A DNA stretch of 57,191 bases, from assembly GCA_018969715.1 (NCBI GenBank), contig JAGWXT010000005.1, forward strand, positions 77,263-134,453. The letters run 5' to 3'. The DNA is from Actinomycetales bacterium (lineage in GTDB: Bacteria; Actinomycetota; Actinomycetes; S36-B12; UBA5976). The translations under genes and the position numbers were made by a program. This document shows, piece by piece, positions 43,779-52,190 of the stretch. Position 1 is the first letter of the stretch. Every line of letters starts with the position of its first letter. The notes below the pieces were generated by a model. The model was given only the letters and a program-made list of their open reading frames with translations, did not search any database and was not told the origin of the DNA.

Positions 43779-45039
43779 GCGGACGCGGTGAGCCCACCGA
43801 CCAGGCGACGTAGTTCCAGGCCCAGTCGCCGACCACGCTGATGCGATTCCTGGTGCCGGCGAGGTAGGCGAGGTGGAGGGCCAGCCACGCCAGCCACGCC
43901 GGTGTGCCGAACAGCCGCAGGCCGCCGGGCAGTTCCACCACCGCACGCGCGCGGCCGATCGTTGCCATCTGCCCCTTGTCCCGGTACCGAAAGGGTGTCG
44001 GGGGCTGATGATCGAGTTCGCGCCGAATCTGCTGTGCAACATGCCGACCGCCCTGCATCGCGAATGGTGCCTGTTGCGGACATGGCCGGCCCCGACCGTC
44101 GACGGCGTAGGCCATGTCGCCAACCACCCAGATCCCGGGCCGCAACTGCAGTGACGCAGCCACCCGAAGCCGGCCTCCCGCTGCGGTCTCACCGAGGCTG
44201 GCCCAGGGCTCTGGTACTGACACCCCACTTGCCCAGACGACAACCCCGGCAGCGAGCCGGCGACCGTCCGCCAGTGCCACGTCAACGTCCGTGACCTCGG
44301 CAACCGCGCTGCCGGTCATCACCTGCACCCCCATCCGGCGCAGGGCATCGGTTGCGTGCCGACTCGAAGCGGGTGTGAAGGTCGGCAGGATCCGGGGCCC
44401 CATCTCGATGAGGTCCACCTCGGCCTGGCCGCGCAGTTCGGGGAACTCACGGGAAAGGGCGCGCTGCAGCTCGGCGACCGCCCCGGCGACCTCGACCCCC
44501 GTGGGTCCGCCGCCGATGACGACGGTGTGAAGTGCGGCGGGCGCCCGTGTGCCGGCGGCAACCTCCTCATAGGTCCGCAGCAGTGCGTGGCGGATCCGAC
44601 GCGCCTCCGGCAGGGACTTCATCTGCATGGCGTGCTCGCGCACCCCTGGCACGCCAAAGTCGTTGCCGACGCTCCCCGTTGCCAGAACGAGCGTGTCGTA
44701 GGCGAGCGTGCTCCCATCGGCGAGCGTGAGCACCCGCTGGTCCGGGTCCACGCCGGTCACCTCCGCCCGCCGGAACCGAGCACCGCGCACCGCCGCGCGC
44801 ACCGGGTGGGCGATGTCATCCTCCGGCAGGCCGGCGGTCGCCACCTGGTACAGCAGGGGGCTGAACAGGTGGTAGGGGTTGCGATCGATGACCGTGACGT
44901 CGAGGCGTTGATCGCGAACGAGGTCGCGGACGCAGGCCACCCCACCAAAGCCCGCGCCGACGATGACGACACGGTGGCGAGTGGCCGCGGCAACGGGTGC
45001 GGCCGGCGGTGCGGCAGGAGCGGACTCAGTGACGGTCAC
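43768..45039 (-). CDS. Type II NADH dehydrogenase (NDH-2)
   Basis: A 423-residue peripheral membrane flavoprotein that passes electrons from NADH to quinone without proton pumping. The FAD motif is VVIVGAGFGGVACVRDLVRD near residue 24; NPYHLFSPLLYQVATAGL near 55 is diagnostic; the NADH motif is VVIGGGPTGVEVAGAVAEL near 160; GIWVVGDMAYAVDGRGRPCP near 290 and PQQAPFAMQGGRHVAQQI follow. A hydrophobic C-terminal patch (WLAWLALHLAYLAG) would attach it to the membrane. GTG 45039 gives the expected length; longer starts read into a low-complexity region. It lies 79 bp downstream of the secreted esterase gene. Confidence 0.9.
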   Translation of the reverse strand: MTVTESAPAAPPAAPVAAATRHRVVIVGAGFGGVACVRDLVRDQRLDVTVIDRNPYHLFSPLLYQVATAGLPEDDIAHPVRAAVRGARFRRAEVTGVDPDQRVLTLADGSTLAYDTLVLATGSVGNDFGVPGVREHAMQMKSLPEARRIRHALLRTYEEVAAGTRAPAALHTVVIGGGPTGVEVAGAVAELQRALSREFPELRGQAEVDLIEMGPRILPTFTPASSRHATDALRRMGVQVMTGSAVAEVTDVDVALADGRRLAAGVVVWASGVSVPEPWASLGETAAGGRLRVAASLQLRPGIWVVGDMAYAVDGRGRPCPQQAPFAMQGGRHVAQQIRRELDHQPPTPFRYRDKGQMATIGRARAVVELPGGLRLFGTPAWLAWLALHLAYLAGTRNRISVVGDWAWNYVAWSVGSPRPLTE

Positions 45040-45118
45040 TCGCCGTATTCTTCCGTGCCGCCGACGGGTCCGCGCGGCCACGTCCGCACCGCCGCGGCAC
45101 ACCCGCATCCGCGGCTGC

Positions 45119-46729
45119 TCACGGGTTGAGGCGGAACTGCAGGGCGGCGGCGATCTGCTCACCCAGTGCCCGCTGCCCCGGCGGGTTCGGGTGAATCGGC
45201 CCGCGCGGGACCGCGGTGGCGATCCCCAGGCCGAAAACCCACGCGTCCTCGCCGGCGCACAGTCCATGGCCGGTGGCTGAGTCCCCCGAGGCAGCCCAGG
45301 TACCGCGAACCGGCGACCAGCCCAGCGCCGCCGCGGTCGCCCCGATCTGCGAGTTGAGGGTGCCCGCGGGAAGGGGGAACTGGCTGACGGCCCCATTGGG
45401 GGCGGTGTAGGCGTAGCTCGCGGGCGGTTCGGCCAGCAACAGCGTGGAACGCGCCCATGCGAAGTCCGACGGCGTCATCTGCAGGTATCGGCAGAAGGAG
45501 CCGTTCGCCGCCCGCGTCAGATCGGGGTAGAGCGTCGGCATCACCGATGCGGCGTCGCTGACATTGAGGGGACGGCTCTCACCCGGACCCGTGATCGCAC
45601 ATGCGTTCCCCCCAAGACAACCGGCGAGCCGCCGGTAGCCGTCCGGCAGCCGACTCAGCCGCGACTGAACCCCGTCCTGCAGGGTGGGAAAGCCGGTGAG
45701 GGGTGGCAACGCGGCCGGTGCGATCGGACAGCCGCTCGCCAGCGCGCAGGAGGCGAAGATCGATGCGAAGCCGATGTCATTGCCGCCGATGGACAGCACC
45801 ACCGCATCGATGCGTCGATCCCCGATGATCTGCCGAACGCGCTCAACCTGACTGATCGACTGCCCACTGCCCGGCTGTGGGCCCAGGACTCCCACCGGCA
45901 GCGTGGCCCCGCTGCAGGCGACATGGACGAAGGTCACCGACGATGTGGTCGACGCCTGCTCGAGGGCGAGGGCGGCCCGAGCCGGCCCGGCATTGGCGCT
46001 GCGGCCGCAGGCGGGATCGTCCCAGTACGGAGTGAAGCCGGTGAGCAGCCCACCCTGCTCGAGCCAGGCCGTGATGTTGCGCGGGTTCCCCTCACCGGAT
46101 CCATAGGAGTCGCCCATCGACACCACAATGAGGTTGCGCACGGTGAACTGAATGCGGTCGGTGGCCGTGCGATCTCCCCGACGCACCCGCAGGGTGGCGG
46201 TGTAGGTGTCCTCGGGAAGCCGCACCACCGTCGTGCAGGTACGCCGACCCAGGGGTGAATCCGGCGTGCGCGTCACCACCTGCGTGCCGCGGCGGACCGT
46301 CCAGGAGTGAGTGGCGCCGCGGGAGCGGCAGGCATTGAGCACGACATCGAAGCCGTCCTCGTGCAGGTGCCAGGACAGCGATCCGTCAATCAGCCGCTCA
46401 TGCGGCTGGGCGATGTCGTTGTCCGCACCCACTAACTGCGGTGATGGACGCAGGGAGTCGGCGCCGGTTGCCGGCACGCCACCATCTCCGTCGATGATCC
46501 CGTCGCCATTGGTGTCCTTCGACATCGGGGACATGGCCCATCGTGCAACTGCTCGGACACCGTCGGCGGTGGCGGTGGCGGTGGCGGGGGCGGGGGCGGC
46601 GGGTGGGGTGGCGGCTGGCGGCTGGCTCCCTGCTCCCGGAGCCGCGAGGGCCAACAGGACCGTGCACACCACCGCGCCTGTCATCAGGAGCCGTCGATGC
46701 GCGCCGCACCACGGGCGGGCGACACGCAT
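45119..46729 (-). CDS. Secreted SGNH/GDSL-type esterase with EF-hand-like loop
   Basis: A 536-residue protein with a signal peptide (LLMTGAVVCTVLLALAAPGA). A Pro/Ala/Thr linker follows, then MSKDTNGDGIIDGDGG near residue 70, an EF-hand-like DxNxDGxID calcium loop. The SGNH domain begins with block I IVVSMGDSYGSGEGNP near 205 (Ser nucleophile), the GGNDIG block (VVLSIGGNDIGFASI) near 315, and the final Asp-x-x-His-like region FGLGIATAVPRGPIHPNPPG near 505. Several Cys pairs fit an extracellular protein. It resembles SEST-type lipases of actinobacteria. A TAGCCT box 6 nt upstream of ATG 46729 suggests leaderless expression. Confidence 0.85.
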   Translation of the reverse strand: MRVARPWCGAHRRLLMTGAVVCTVLLALAAPGAGSQPPAATPPAAPAPATATATADGVRAVARWAMSPMSKDTNGDGIIDGDGGVPATGADSLRPSPQLVGADNDIAQPHERLIDGSLSWHLHEDGFDVVLNACRSRGATHSWTVRRGTQVVTRTPDSPLGRRTCTTVVRLPEDTYTATLRVRRGDRTATDRIQFTVRNLIVVSMGDSYGSGEGNPRNITAWLEQGGLLTGFTPYWDDPACGRSANAGPARAALALEQASTTSSVTFVHVACSGATLPVGVLGPQPGSGQSISQVERVRQIIGDRRIDAVVLSIGGNDIGFASIFASCALASGCPIAPAALPPLTGFPTLQDGVQSRLSRLPDGYRRLAGCLGGNACAITGPGESRPLNVSDAASVMPTLYPDLTRAANGSFCRYLQMTPSDFAWARSTLLLAEPPASYAYTAPNGAVSQFPLPAGTLNSQIGATAAALGWSPVRGTWAASGDSATGHGLCAGEDAWVFGLGIATAVPRGPIHPNPPGQRALGEQIAAALQFRLNP

Positions 46730-46735
46730 CCTCGG

Positions 46736-46741
46736 AGGCTA
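46736..46741 (-). promoter_or_regulatory. -10 box TAGCCT upstream of the SGNH esterase gene
   Basis: TAGCCT on the minus strand ends 6 nt before ATG 46729. Confidence 0.45.
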
Positions 46742-46762
46742 ACAGCGCGGCCAACCGATGCT

Positions 46763-46768
46763 TACACT
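46763..46768 (+). promoter_or_regulatory. -10 box TACACT upstream of the DUF3048 gene
   Basis: TACACT ends 6 nt before GTG 46775 and no ribosome binding site is present. It is divergent to the esterase box 21 bp away. Confidence 0.45.
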
Positions 46769-46774
46769 CGCGCG

Positions 46775-47932
46775 GTGATCCCTCTGGACTCGCGCGGTGC
46801 GCCCTCGTGGACTCTCCTCGGTCTCGGCGTCGCGGCACTCATCCTCACCGGATGCGGGGTCGGCTCGAACTCAGCCGACCCCGCGCCACCTGCCTCACCC
46901 AGCCCACTGCCCGCCGCCTCGCCATCGGCGACGCCCAGCCCCAGTCCCGTGCTCCCCGCCCATCCCCTCTCCGGTCGGCCCGTCCAGAATCCCAGCAAGC
47001 CGATTCTTGCGCTGAAGATCGACAACGCTGCCGGTGCGCGACCGCATCGCGGCCTGCAGGCTGCGGACCTCGTCTTCATTGAGGCCGTGGAAGGCGGATA
47101 CAACCGGTTCATCGCCGTGTACTCCTCAACCCTCCCCCGCGAGGTCGGCCCGGTGCGCAGTGCGCGGATTTCCGATATCGAGTTGCTCGAGCAGTTCGGC
47201 CGCGTTGCCTTCGGGTACTCCGGCTCCCGGACAAGCCTGCGACCCGCGCTGGCGGCGGCGAACACCCTTGACGTGTCGGCCTGGGGTGGGCCCGAGGGGT
47301 GGAAGTACGCGCCGGACCGATACTCACCGCATAACCTCATCGCGTCTCCGGAGGGGCTGCTTGCACGAGCTGCGCGCAAGGGGGAGGTGGCAACCTCCCG
47401 CGACATGGGCTGGCAGTTCGACTCGACTCCCATGATGCGCGGGTGGCAGGTCGACTCAGCCACGATCACCTATCCGGCAACGAAGGTGGCGTTCACCTGG
47501 GATGTGCCTCGACGCGAATGGCTGCTTGCACTCGATGGTGAGCCCGATATCGACACATACACGAACCGGCAGATCGGTGCAACCACGGTGATCGTCCAGA
47601 TTGTGGAGCAGTCGGCATCCCAGTATCGGGATCGCCACGGTGGTGTGACGCCATTGCAGAAGACCGTCGGGGAGGGACGAGCACTCTTCCTGCGCGATGG
47701 CCGGGCTGTGTGGGGGCGGTGGAGCCGTCCGCAGCCCTCGGATGCCACGGCGTTCTCCGTGGCGGGGCAGCCCTTCGCGATGTCACCAGGACAGGTGTGG
47801 ATCGGCCTGGTTGACAGCCCGCGTGCGGTCACGACCACCCCGGAGAGCCCGCGACCCACCCCGGAGGCCTCACCCTCCTCCGGCGTGGTCACATCACCGT
47901 CACCGAGCACCACGGTGCGCGCGATCACCTGA
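46775..47932 (+). CDS. DUF3048 (YerB-like) lipoprotein
   Basis: A 385-residue exported protein. The N-terminus SWTLLGLGVAALILTGCGVG holds a lipobox LTGC; a Pro/Ser/Ala linker (residues about 30-70) leads to the DUF3048 domain: ILALKIDNAAGARPHRGLQA, ADLVFIEAVEGGYNRFIAVY, LPREVGPVRSARISDIELL, FGYSGSRTSL and DRYSPHNLIA. The C-terminal lobe contains TYTNRQIGATTVIVQIVEQS, VGEGRALFLRDGRAVWGRW and a Pro/Ser-rich tail. Function is unproven in the family; an envelope role is likely from location. The quinone oxidoreductase follows after 5 bp. Confidence 0.87.
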   Translation: MIPLDSRGAPSWTLLGLGVAALILTGCGVGSNSADPAPPASPSPLPAASPSATPSPSPVLPAHPLSGRPVQNPSKPILALKIDNAAGARPHRGLQAADLVFIEAVEGGYNRFIAVYSSTLPREVGPVRSARISDIELLEQFGRVAFGYSGSRTSLRPALAAANTLDVSAWGGPEGWKYAPDRYSPHNLIASPEGLLARAARKGEVATSRDMGWQFDSTPMMRGWQVDSATITYPATKVAFTWDVPRREWLLALDGEPDIDTYTNRQIGATTVIVQIVEQSASQYRDRHGGVTPLQKTVGEGRALFLRDGRAVWGRWSRPQPSDATAFSVAGQPFAMSPGQVWIGLVDSPRAVTTTPESPRPTPEASPSSGVVTSPSPSTTVRAIT

Positions 47933-47937
47933 CCGGC

Positions 47938-48927
47938 ATGCGCGCGATTCATGTGGACCATGTCGGGGGTCCGGAGCGGCTGGTCCTGCAGGAGGTGGCC
48001 CAGCCGCAGCTGACGTCCGCCCCCGACCGCGAGGGGGACGGCGAGGTCGTTGTCGGCGTGCACCTGGCCGGGGTGAACTACATCGACGTCTACCACCGCA
48101 CCGGCAGGTATCCGCTGCCAACGCCCTTCACGCCCGGGGTGGAGGGGGTGGGGGTTATCCGTGCCTGCTCGCCGACTGCCGGTGAGCGCGGTCTTGCCGT
48201 TGGCCAGCGGGTTGGCTGGGTGATGACGCCAGGTTCCTATGCCGAGGCAGCGCTGGTGCCAGCGTCGAAAGTGATCCCCCTGCCCGACGACATCGACGAT
48301 GAGGCGGCGGTTGCCCTGCTCGTCCAGGGTCTTACCGCCCACTACCTTGCGGTCGACACCTACCGCCTTGCACCTGGCGAGATCGCGGTCGTCCATGCCG
48401 GAGCCGGCGGCGTGGGGTGGCTGCTCATCCAGTTGGCGACGGCACTGGGGGCAGTGGTGATCGCAACCGCATCCACCCCGGAGAAGTGCCGGCTCTGCCG
48501 GGCTGCCGGTGCCCAGGTGGCAGTGGGGTACGACGACGTGGGCGGTGCGGTCGACGAGGTCACGGACGGGGTGGGTGCCCACGTCGTCTATGACGGTGTC
48601 GGTGCCGCCACCTTTCCGGAGAGCCTGCGGCTGTTGCGACGACGCGGCACGCTTGTGGTGTACGGCGCGGCCAGTGGACCGGTGCCGCCATTCGACTTGG
48701 GCGCCCTGATGCCCGGCTCCCCCTACCTCACCCGACCGTCGCTGGCGGACTACATCGTGGCGGACGATCTGCAGCAGCGGGCCCGGGCCGTGTTCACCGC
48801 GTATCGGGCCCGGCAGTTGCGCCCACAGGCACCCACGCGCTATCCGTTGGCCGATGCCGCCCGCGCACACCGAGACCTGGAGTCGCGCGCGACCAGCGGA
48901 AAACTCGTCCTCACCGTGACCGCCTGA
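47938..48927 (+). CDS. NADPH:quinone oxidoreductase (MDR superfamily)
   Basis: A 329-residue zinc-independent MDR enzyme. MRAIHVDHVGGPERLVLQEV at the start, GVNYIDVYHRTGRYPLPTPF near residue 45, the Rossmann motif VVHAGAGGVGWLLIQLATAL near 150 and VYDGVGAATFPESLRLLRRR near 220 match the QOR (crystallin-like) group, which reduces quinones or related carbonyls with NADPH. Its last 16 codons lie inside an 82-bp sequence repeated perfectly 1204 bp downstream, across the methyltransferase gene. It probably shares a transcript with the DUF3048 gene. Confidence 0.9.
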   Translation: MRAIHVDHVGGPERLVLQEVAQPQLTSAPDREGDGEVVVGVHLAGVNYIDVYHRTGRYPLPTPFTPGVEGVGVIRACSPTAGERGLAVGQRVGWVMTPGSYAEAALVPASKVIPLPDDIDDEAAVALLVQGLTAHYLAVDTYRLAPGEIAVVHAGAGGVGWLLIQLATALGAVVIATASTPEKCRLCRAAGAQVAVGYDDVGGAVDEVTDGVGAHVVYDGVGAATFPESLRLLRRRGTLVVYGAASGPVPPFDLGALMPGSPYLTRPSLADYIVADDLQQRARAVFTAYRARQLRPQAPTRYPLADAARAHRDLESRATSGKLVLTVTA

Positions 48928-48962
48928 GTCACGACCTTCCCGCCGCGCTCAGTGCGGCAGCC
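48881..48962. repeat. 82-bp perfect direct repeat, left copy
   Basis: This sequence, which includes the last 15 codons and stop of the quinone oxidoreductase and 35 bp beyond it, is identical to 50085-50166. Together the copies bracket a single methyltransferase gene, like the ends of an integrated element. Confidence 0.95.
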
Positions 48963-48972
48963 TGCGGTCGGG

Positions 48973-50073
48973 CTAGGCGGCGATGCGCGTGAAGGCGATG
49001 TATTGGGTTCCATACCCCCACCACGGGCGCATAGGTGCGAGGGACGTGGGGTCGCCGCTGTCAATGGCGGTGCGGGCAGCTGTCAGCGAGGAGAGAGTCG
49101 GGGCCGCGATCTCGGCGAGATTCGTCGCAAGTTCGTCCAAGACGTCCGATAGCTGCGCTAATGGCGCGGCTTCGAGTGCGTAAACCTGATCGCTGAGCTG
49201 TCGCAGCTCCCGGTTGCGGCCGCCATCGCGCGTGGTGATGGGCAGTCGCCGATCCACAAGGTTGTGAGCATGGCTCCAATAGGACTCTCGCCAGTGGTTC
49301 CTGAGCGTGTCGGGGAAACTCTCGCACTCCTTGTACCACGCATAACTGCCGCAAAGTCGAGGTGATGAACCGAGGGGGGCGAAGTCGGGCAGCGCATCGA
49401 TGGCTTCGTCCATACCGAACAGCCTCCCGGACCAGGGGTGGACGATCTGATCCAGCGCCCAGTCGACCGGAAGCCGCGTCATCCCGGTCAAGTGACGCCG
49501 GTCCTCAGCGAAGAATTCCGCCACTGCGGCCGCTGCGGACAGTGGCTCACCGTCGAGAAGGCCCAACTGACGAGCAAGGGTCCGGCGCATGATTTCGGAC
49601 AGCGTGGAAATGGCGTCGGCGGTCGTGATGAGCAGGATCCCTCCCGGCCGAACGGCTTCCGCCAGCCGCGAGAGGAATGGCGCCGGTTCCAACTGCAGCG
49701 GGATGACGCACTCCGCAATCACGAGATCGGCATCCCGCGGTACGGGTGAGGATGAGACATCCAAGGTGAGCACCGAAATGTCCACACTCCCCTGCCACGG
49801 TTCAACGGCCTGCGAGGTGGCACTCAGAGAGGCCGGGTTCATGTCGATTGCCGTGTAGGAACGTGGTGAGCGAGCGAGGATGTGCCGGGCCTTCTGGCCC
49901 GTTCCGGTGCCGACCTCGATGACATCCCGACCGCGAATGCCCCACGGTGAGATCCCGCAGCTGGCCAGGAGGTGGTCGCGCTGGATGAACAAACGATCCT
50001 CGGAGACGTCCAGTCGCGTGGGGATGATGTCGACGGCTGAGTAGTAATCAAGGTAGGCGCGTTCCTTCGTCAC
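48973..50073 (-). CDS. Class I SAM-dependent methyltransferase on a repeat-flanked cassette
   Basis: A 366-residue protein. Motif I is GRDVIEVGTGTGQKARHILA near residue 48, motif II-like SYTAIDMNPASLS near 72, and the acidic/post-motif part includes DADLVIAECVIPLQLEP near 112 and AVRPGGILLITTADAI near 138. The C-terminal half is Trp/Tyr-rich (WYKECESFPDTLRNHWRESY, MRPWWGYGTQYIAF) and not assigned. The gene's base composition looks less GC-rich by eye than its neighbours, which hints at foreign origin. It lies within 82-bp direct repeats and is transcribed against its flanking genes, ending 10 bp inside the left repeat. Substrate unknown; it recalls class I O- or N-methyltransferases. Confidence 0.75.
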   Translation of the reverse strand: MTKERAYLDYYSAVDIIPTRLDVSEDRLFIQRDHLLASCGISPWGIRGRDVIEVGTGTGQKARHILARSPRSYTAIDMNPASLSATSQAVEPWQGSVDISVLTLDVSSSPVPRDADLVIAECVIPLQLEPAPFLSRLAEAVRPGGILLITTADAISTLSEIMRRTLARQLGLLDGEPLSAAAAVAEFFAEDRRHLTGMTRLPVDWALDQIVHPWSGRLFGMDEAIDALPDFAPLGSSPRLCGSYAWYKECESFPDTLRNHWRESYWSHAHNLVDRRLPITTRDGGRNRELRQLSDQVYALEAAPLAQLSDVLDELATNLAEIAAPTLSSLTAARTAIDSGDPTSLAPMRPWWGYGTQYIAFTRIAA

Positions 50074-50084
50074 CCCTGAACGCT

Positions 50085-50166
50085 AGTCGCGCGCGACCAG
50101 CGGAAAACTCGTCCTCACCGTGACCGCCTGAGTCACGACCTTCCCGCCGCGCTCAGTGCGGCAGCC
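50085..50166. repeat. 82-bp perfect direct repeat, right copy
   Basis: Identical to 48881-48962. This copy is not needed by any gene: it repeats the end of the quinone oxidoreductase beyond the inserted gene. A third, imperfect 18-bp piece (CCGCGCTCAGTGTGGCAG) at 50181-50198 carries the stop of the next dehydrogenase gene. Confidence 0.95.
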
Positions 50167-50186
50167 CACTGACCGCGCGACCGCGC

Positions 50187-51197
50187 TCAGTGTGGCAGCG
50201 GCCGCACCTGCGTGATCGTCGAGATCAGTCCCTCCGGCAGTCGCCCGGCCAGCACATCGGAAATCTGCGCGGCGATGAGGTCACTCATCGCCCGGATCGT
50301 CTCCTCGCCGAAGCCGGCGATATGCGGGGAGAGCACACACTGCGGCATCGACAGCAGGGGGTTGTCGAGGGCGGGCGGCTCATCAACGAAGACATCCAGT
50401 GCAGCCCCGGCGAGCTGACCGGAGCCGAGTGCGGAAATCAGCGCAGCTTGGTCTACAACCCCACCGCGGGATGCGTTGACCAGATAGGAACCGCGTCGAA
50501 GGAGACCGAATTCGCGTGCGCCGAGTAGCCCCTGCGTGCTCGGCACGAGCGGCACATGCAAGGTGACGATGTCCACCGTCCGGAGTAGATCCTCCAGCGA
50601 GGCATGGAGGTGGATGGACGATTCAACCGGCAAGGACGCGTCCAGTGCTGGGTCATGCCCATGGACCTCCGCACCCAGGGCGCTCACCAGTCGTGCCACG
50701 CCGCGGCCGATCTGCCCGAGTCCCACTACCCCCACCCGGGAGCCCCGCACTTCCGGGAAGAACCGCCCATCCCGCCACTGGCCCGCGCGGACCCGGGCGT
50801 CGTAGACGGGAATGCGGTGCAGAAGGGCGAGCATGAGGGCGACGGTGTGCTCGGCCACCGCATCTGCGTTCAGCCCCGGGGTGATCGTCACCGCGATACC
50901 GAGTCGGCTCGCGGCGGGAACGTCGATCTGGTCGTAGCCGACCCCAGAGCGTGCCAGCAGGCCGAGGTTCGGCAGTTGCGCTAAGGCGCTCGCCGGGTAC
51001 GGCTCGGCACCGGCAATCAGCGCCCGGCAGGATCCGGCGATGTCGAGAAAGGCCGGTGCGGACGAATCCTTCACACCGATCCGGACCAACTCGATGCCCG
51101 CTTGCGCAAGGGCCCGTAGGCCAGGGGAGTCGAGGTTTACCGCGGTTGAGGAGACCCCGACGCGGACGGCCTCGGCTCGCGGGTCGTTCATCATCAC
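50187..51197 (-). CDS. D-2-hydroxyacid dehydrogenase (phosphoglycerate dehydrogenase-like)
   Basis: A 336-residue NAD-dependent dehydrogenase. The nucleotide-binding motif SRVGVVGLGQIGRGVARLVS near residue 153, the catalytic Arg in LVNASRGGVVDQAALISAL near 245, Glu in DVFVDEPPALDNPLLSM near 275 and His in LSPHIAGFGEETIRAM near 300 are complete. The N-terminal lobe shows LLARSGVGYDQIDVPAASRL. Substrate may be a sugar acid or 2-hydroxyacid. Three initiator codons lie in a row (GTG 51197, ATG 51194, ATG 51191). It faces the TIM-barrel gene across a 105-bp control region. Confidence 0.88.
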   Translation of the reverse strand: MMMNDPRAEAVRVGVSSTAVNLDSPGLRALAQAGIELVRIGVKDSSAPAFLDIAGSCRALIAGAEPYPASALAQLPNLGLLARSGVGYDQIDVPAASRLGIAVTITPGLNADAVAEHTVALMLALLHRIPVYDARVRAGQWRDGRFFPEVRGSRVGVVGLGQIGRGVARLVSALGAEVHGHDPALDASLPVESSIHLHASLEDLLRTVDIVTLHVPLVPSTQGLLGAREFGLLRRGSYLVNASRGGVVDQAALISALGSGQLAGAALDVFVDEPPALDNPLLSMPQCVLSPHIAGFGEETIRAMSDLIAAQISDVLAGRLPEGLISTITQVRPLPH

Positions 51198-51238
51198 CGT
51201 CCCAAGACTATGGTCGCCGAAGCATCATGAGCGGCGCG

Positions 51239-51268
51239 ATTGTGGCACCCATCGGTGTAAACTGTCAA
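51239..51268 (-). promoter_or_regulatory. Promoter TTGACA-N18-CACAAT for the dehydrogenase
   Basis: On the minus strand a consensus TTGACA (51263-51268) precedes CACAAT (51239-51244) by 18 bp, giving a leader of about 35 nt. It lies in the divergent control region with the TIM-barrel gene. Confidence 0.5.
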
Positions 51269-51302
51269 CACGCATGAGATCCCTCGTCAGCGGAGGTCCC
51301 AG

Positions 51303-52190
51303 ATGAAGTTCGAACTTGGAATCGGTCCCGACTCCTGGGGGGTCTGGTTCGCCGACGACCCTCGGCAGCCACCAGCCGAGCAGTTCCTCGCGGAAGCCCG
51401 TGAGGCGGGCTACCGAACGATCGAGATCGGACCATATGGCTATCTCCCCACCGATCCGGCGGTACTGAGCACCGAGTTGCGGTCGATCGGTCTTTCCGTG
51501 AGCGGGGGATTCGTCTTCGGGGACCTGCATTCGCCGGATTCCTGGGATGCCCTGCGCGGTGAGATCGACCGGACGGCGACGCTGCTGGCCGCCCTGCAGG
51601 CGCGCTACCTCGTCCTCATCGACGCCATGTACACCGACATCTTCACCGGCGAGATGATCGCTGCTGCGGATCTCGATCAACGGCAGTGGTCGGACCTCGC
51701 CCGCACTAGCGACCAGATCGGCCGGTATGTCGCGGATCGTTACGGGCTGCAGGTTGCCTTTCACCCGCACGCGGAGACCCCGATCGAAACTGAGGAGCAG
51801 ATCCGCCGCTATCTGGACCTCACCGACCCGGAGGTCGTCAGCATGTGCCTTGACACGGGCCATCACGCCTACTGCGGTGGCGATGTGGTGCAGTTCATGC
51901 GCGACCACCACCAGCGGGTGAGCTACCTGCACATCAAGAGCGTTGATCCATCGGTCATGGGAGAGGTGCGCACGAAGCGGCTGCCATTCGCAATGGCCGT
52001 GCAGCAGGGGGCGTTCATCGAGCCGAAGTATGGGGTGATCGACTTCGTGCAGTTCCGAGACGTCCTCGAGGAAATCGGCTTCTCGGGCGTGGGAATTGTG
52101 GAACAGGACATGTACCCAGCACCCTTCGACAAGCCCAAGCCGATTGCTGTCAGCACCCGCGAGTACATGACGGCGATCGGCTACCGATGA
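51303..52190 (+). CDS. IolE/IolI-like TIM-barrel sugar-phosphate isomerase/epimerase family protein
   Basis: A 295-residue xylose-isomerase-like TIM barrel starting at ATG behind GGAGG. LGIGPDSWGVWFADDPRQP opens it, with metal-binding positions in FHPHAETPIETEEQI near residue 155, CLDTGHHAYCGGDVV near 183, SYLHIKSVDP near 210 and GVGIVEQDMYPAPF near 265. This matches the pattern of IolE/IolI enzymes of inositol metabolism (E/H/D/H/E ligands), but the family is broad. It overlaps an enolase paralogue by 4 bp (ATGA) and so the two are co-translated; both may act on a related sugar acid. Confidence 0.85.
   Translation: MKFELGIGPDSWGVWFADDPRQPPAEQFLAEAREAGYRTIEIGPYGYLPTDPAVLSTELRSIGLSVSGGFVFGDLHSPDSWDALRGEIDRTATLLAALQARYLVLIDAMYTDIFTGEMIAAADLDQRQWSDLARTSDQIGRYVADRYGLQVAFHPHAETPIETEEQIRRYLDLTDPEVVSMCLDTGHHAYCGGDVVQFMRDHHQRVSYLHIKSVDPSVMGEVRTKRLPFAMAVQQGAFIEPKYGVIDFVQFRDVLEEIGFSGVGIVEQDMYPAPFDKPKPIAVSTREYMTAIGYR

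Noticed and set aside
48973..50073. Classical insertion sequence or composite transposon around the methyltransferase
   Set aside because: The 82-bp flanks are direct repeats of host gene sequence, without terminal inverted repeats or a transposase.
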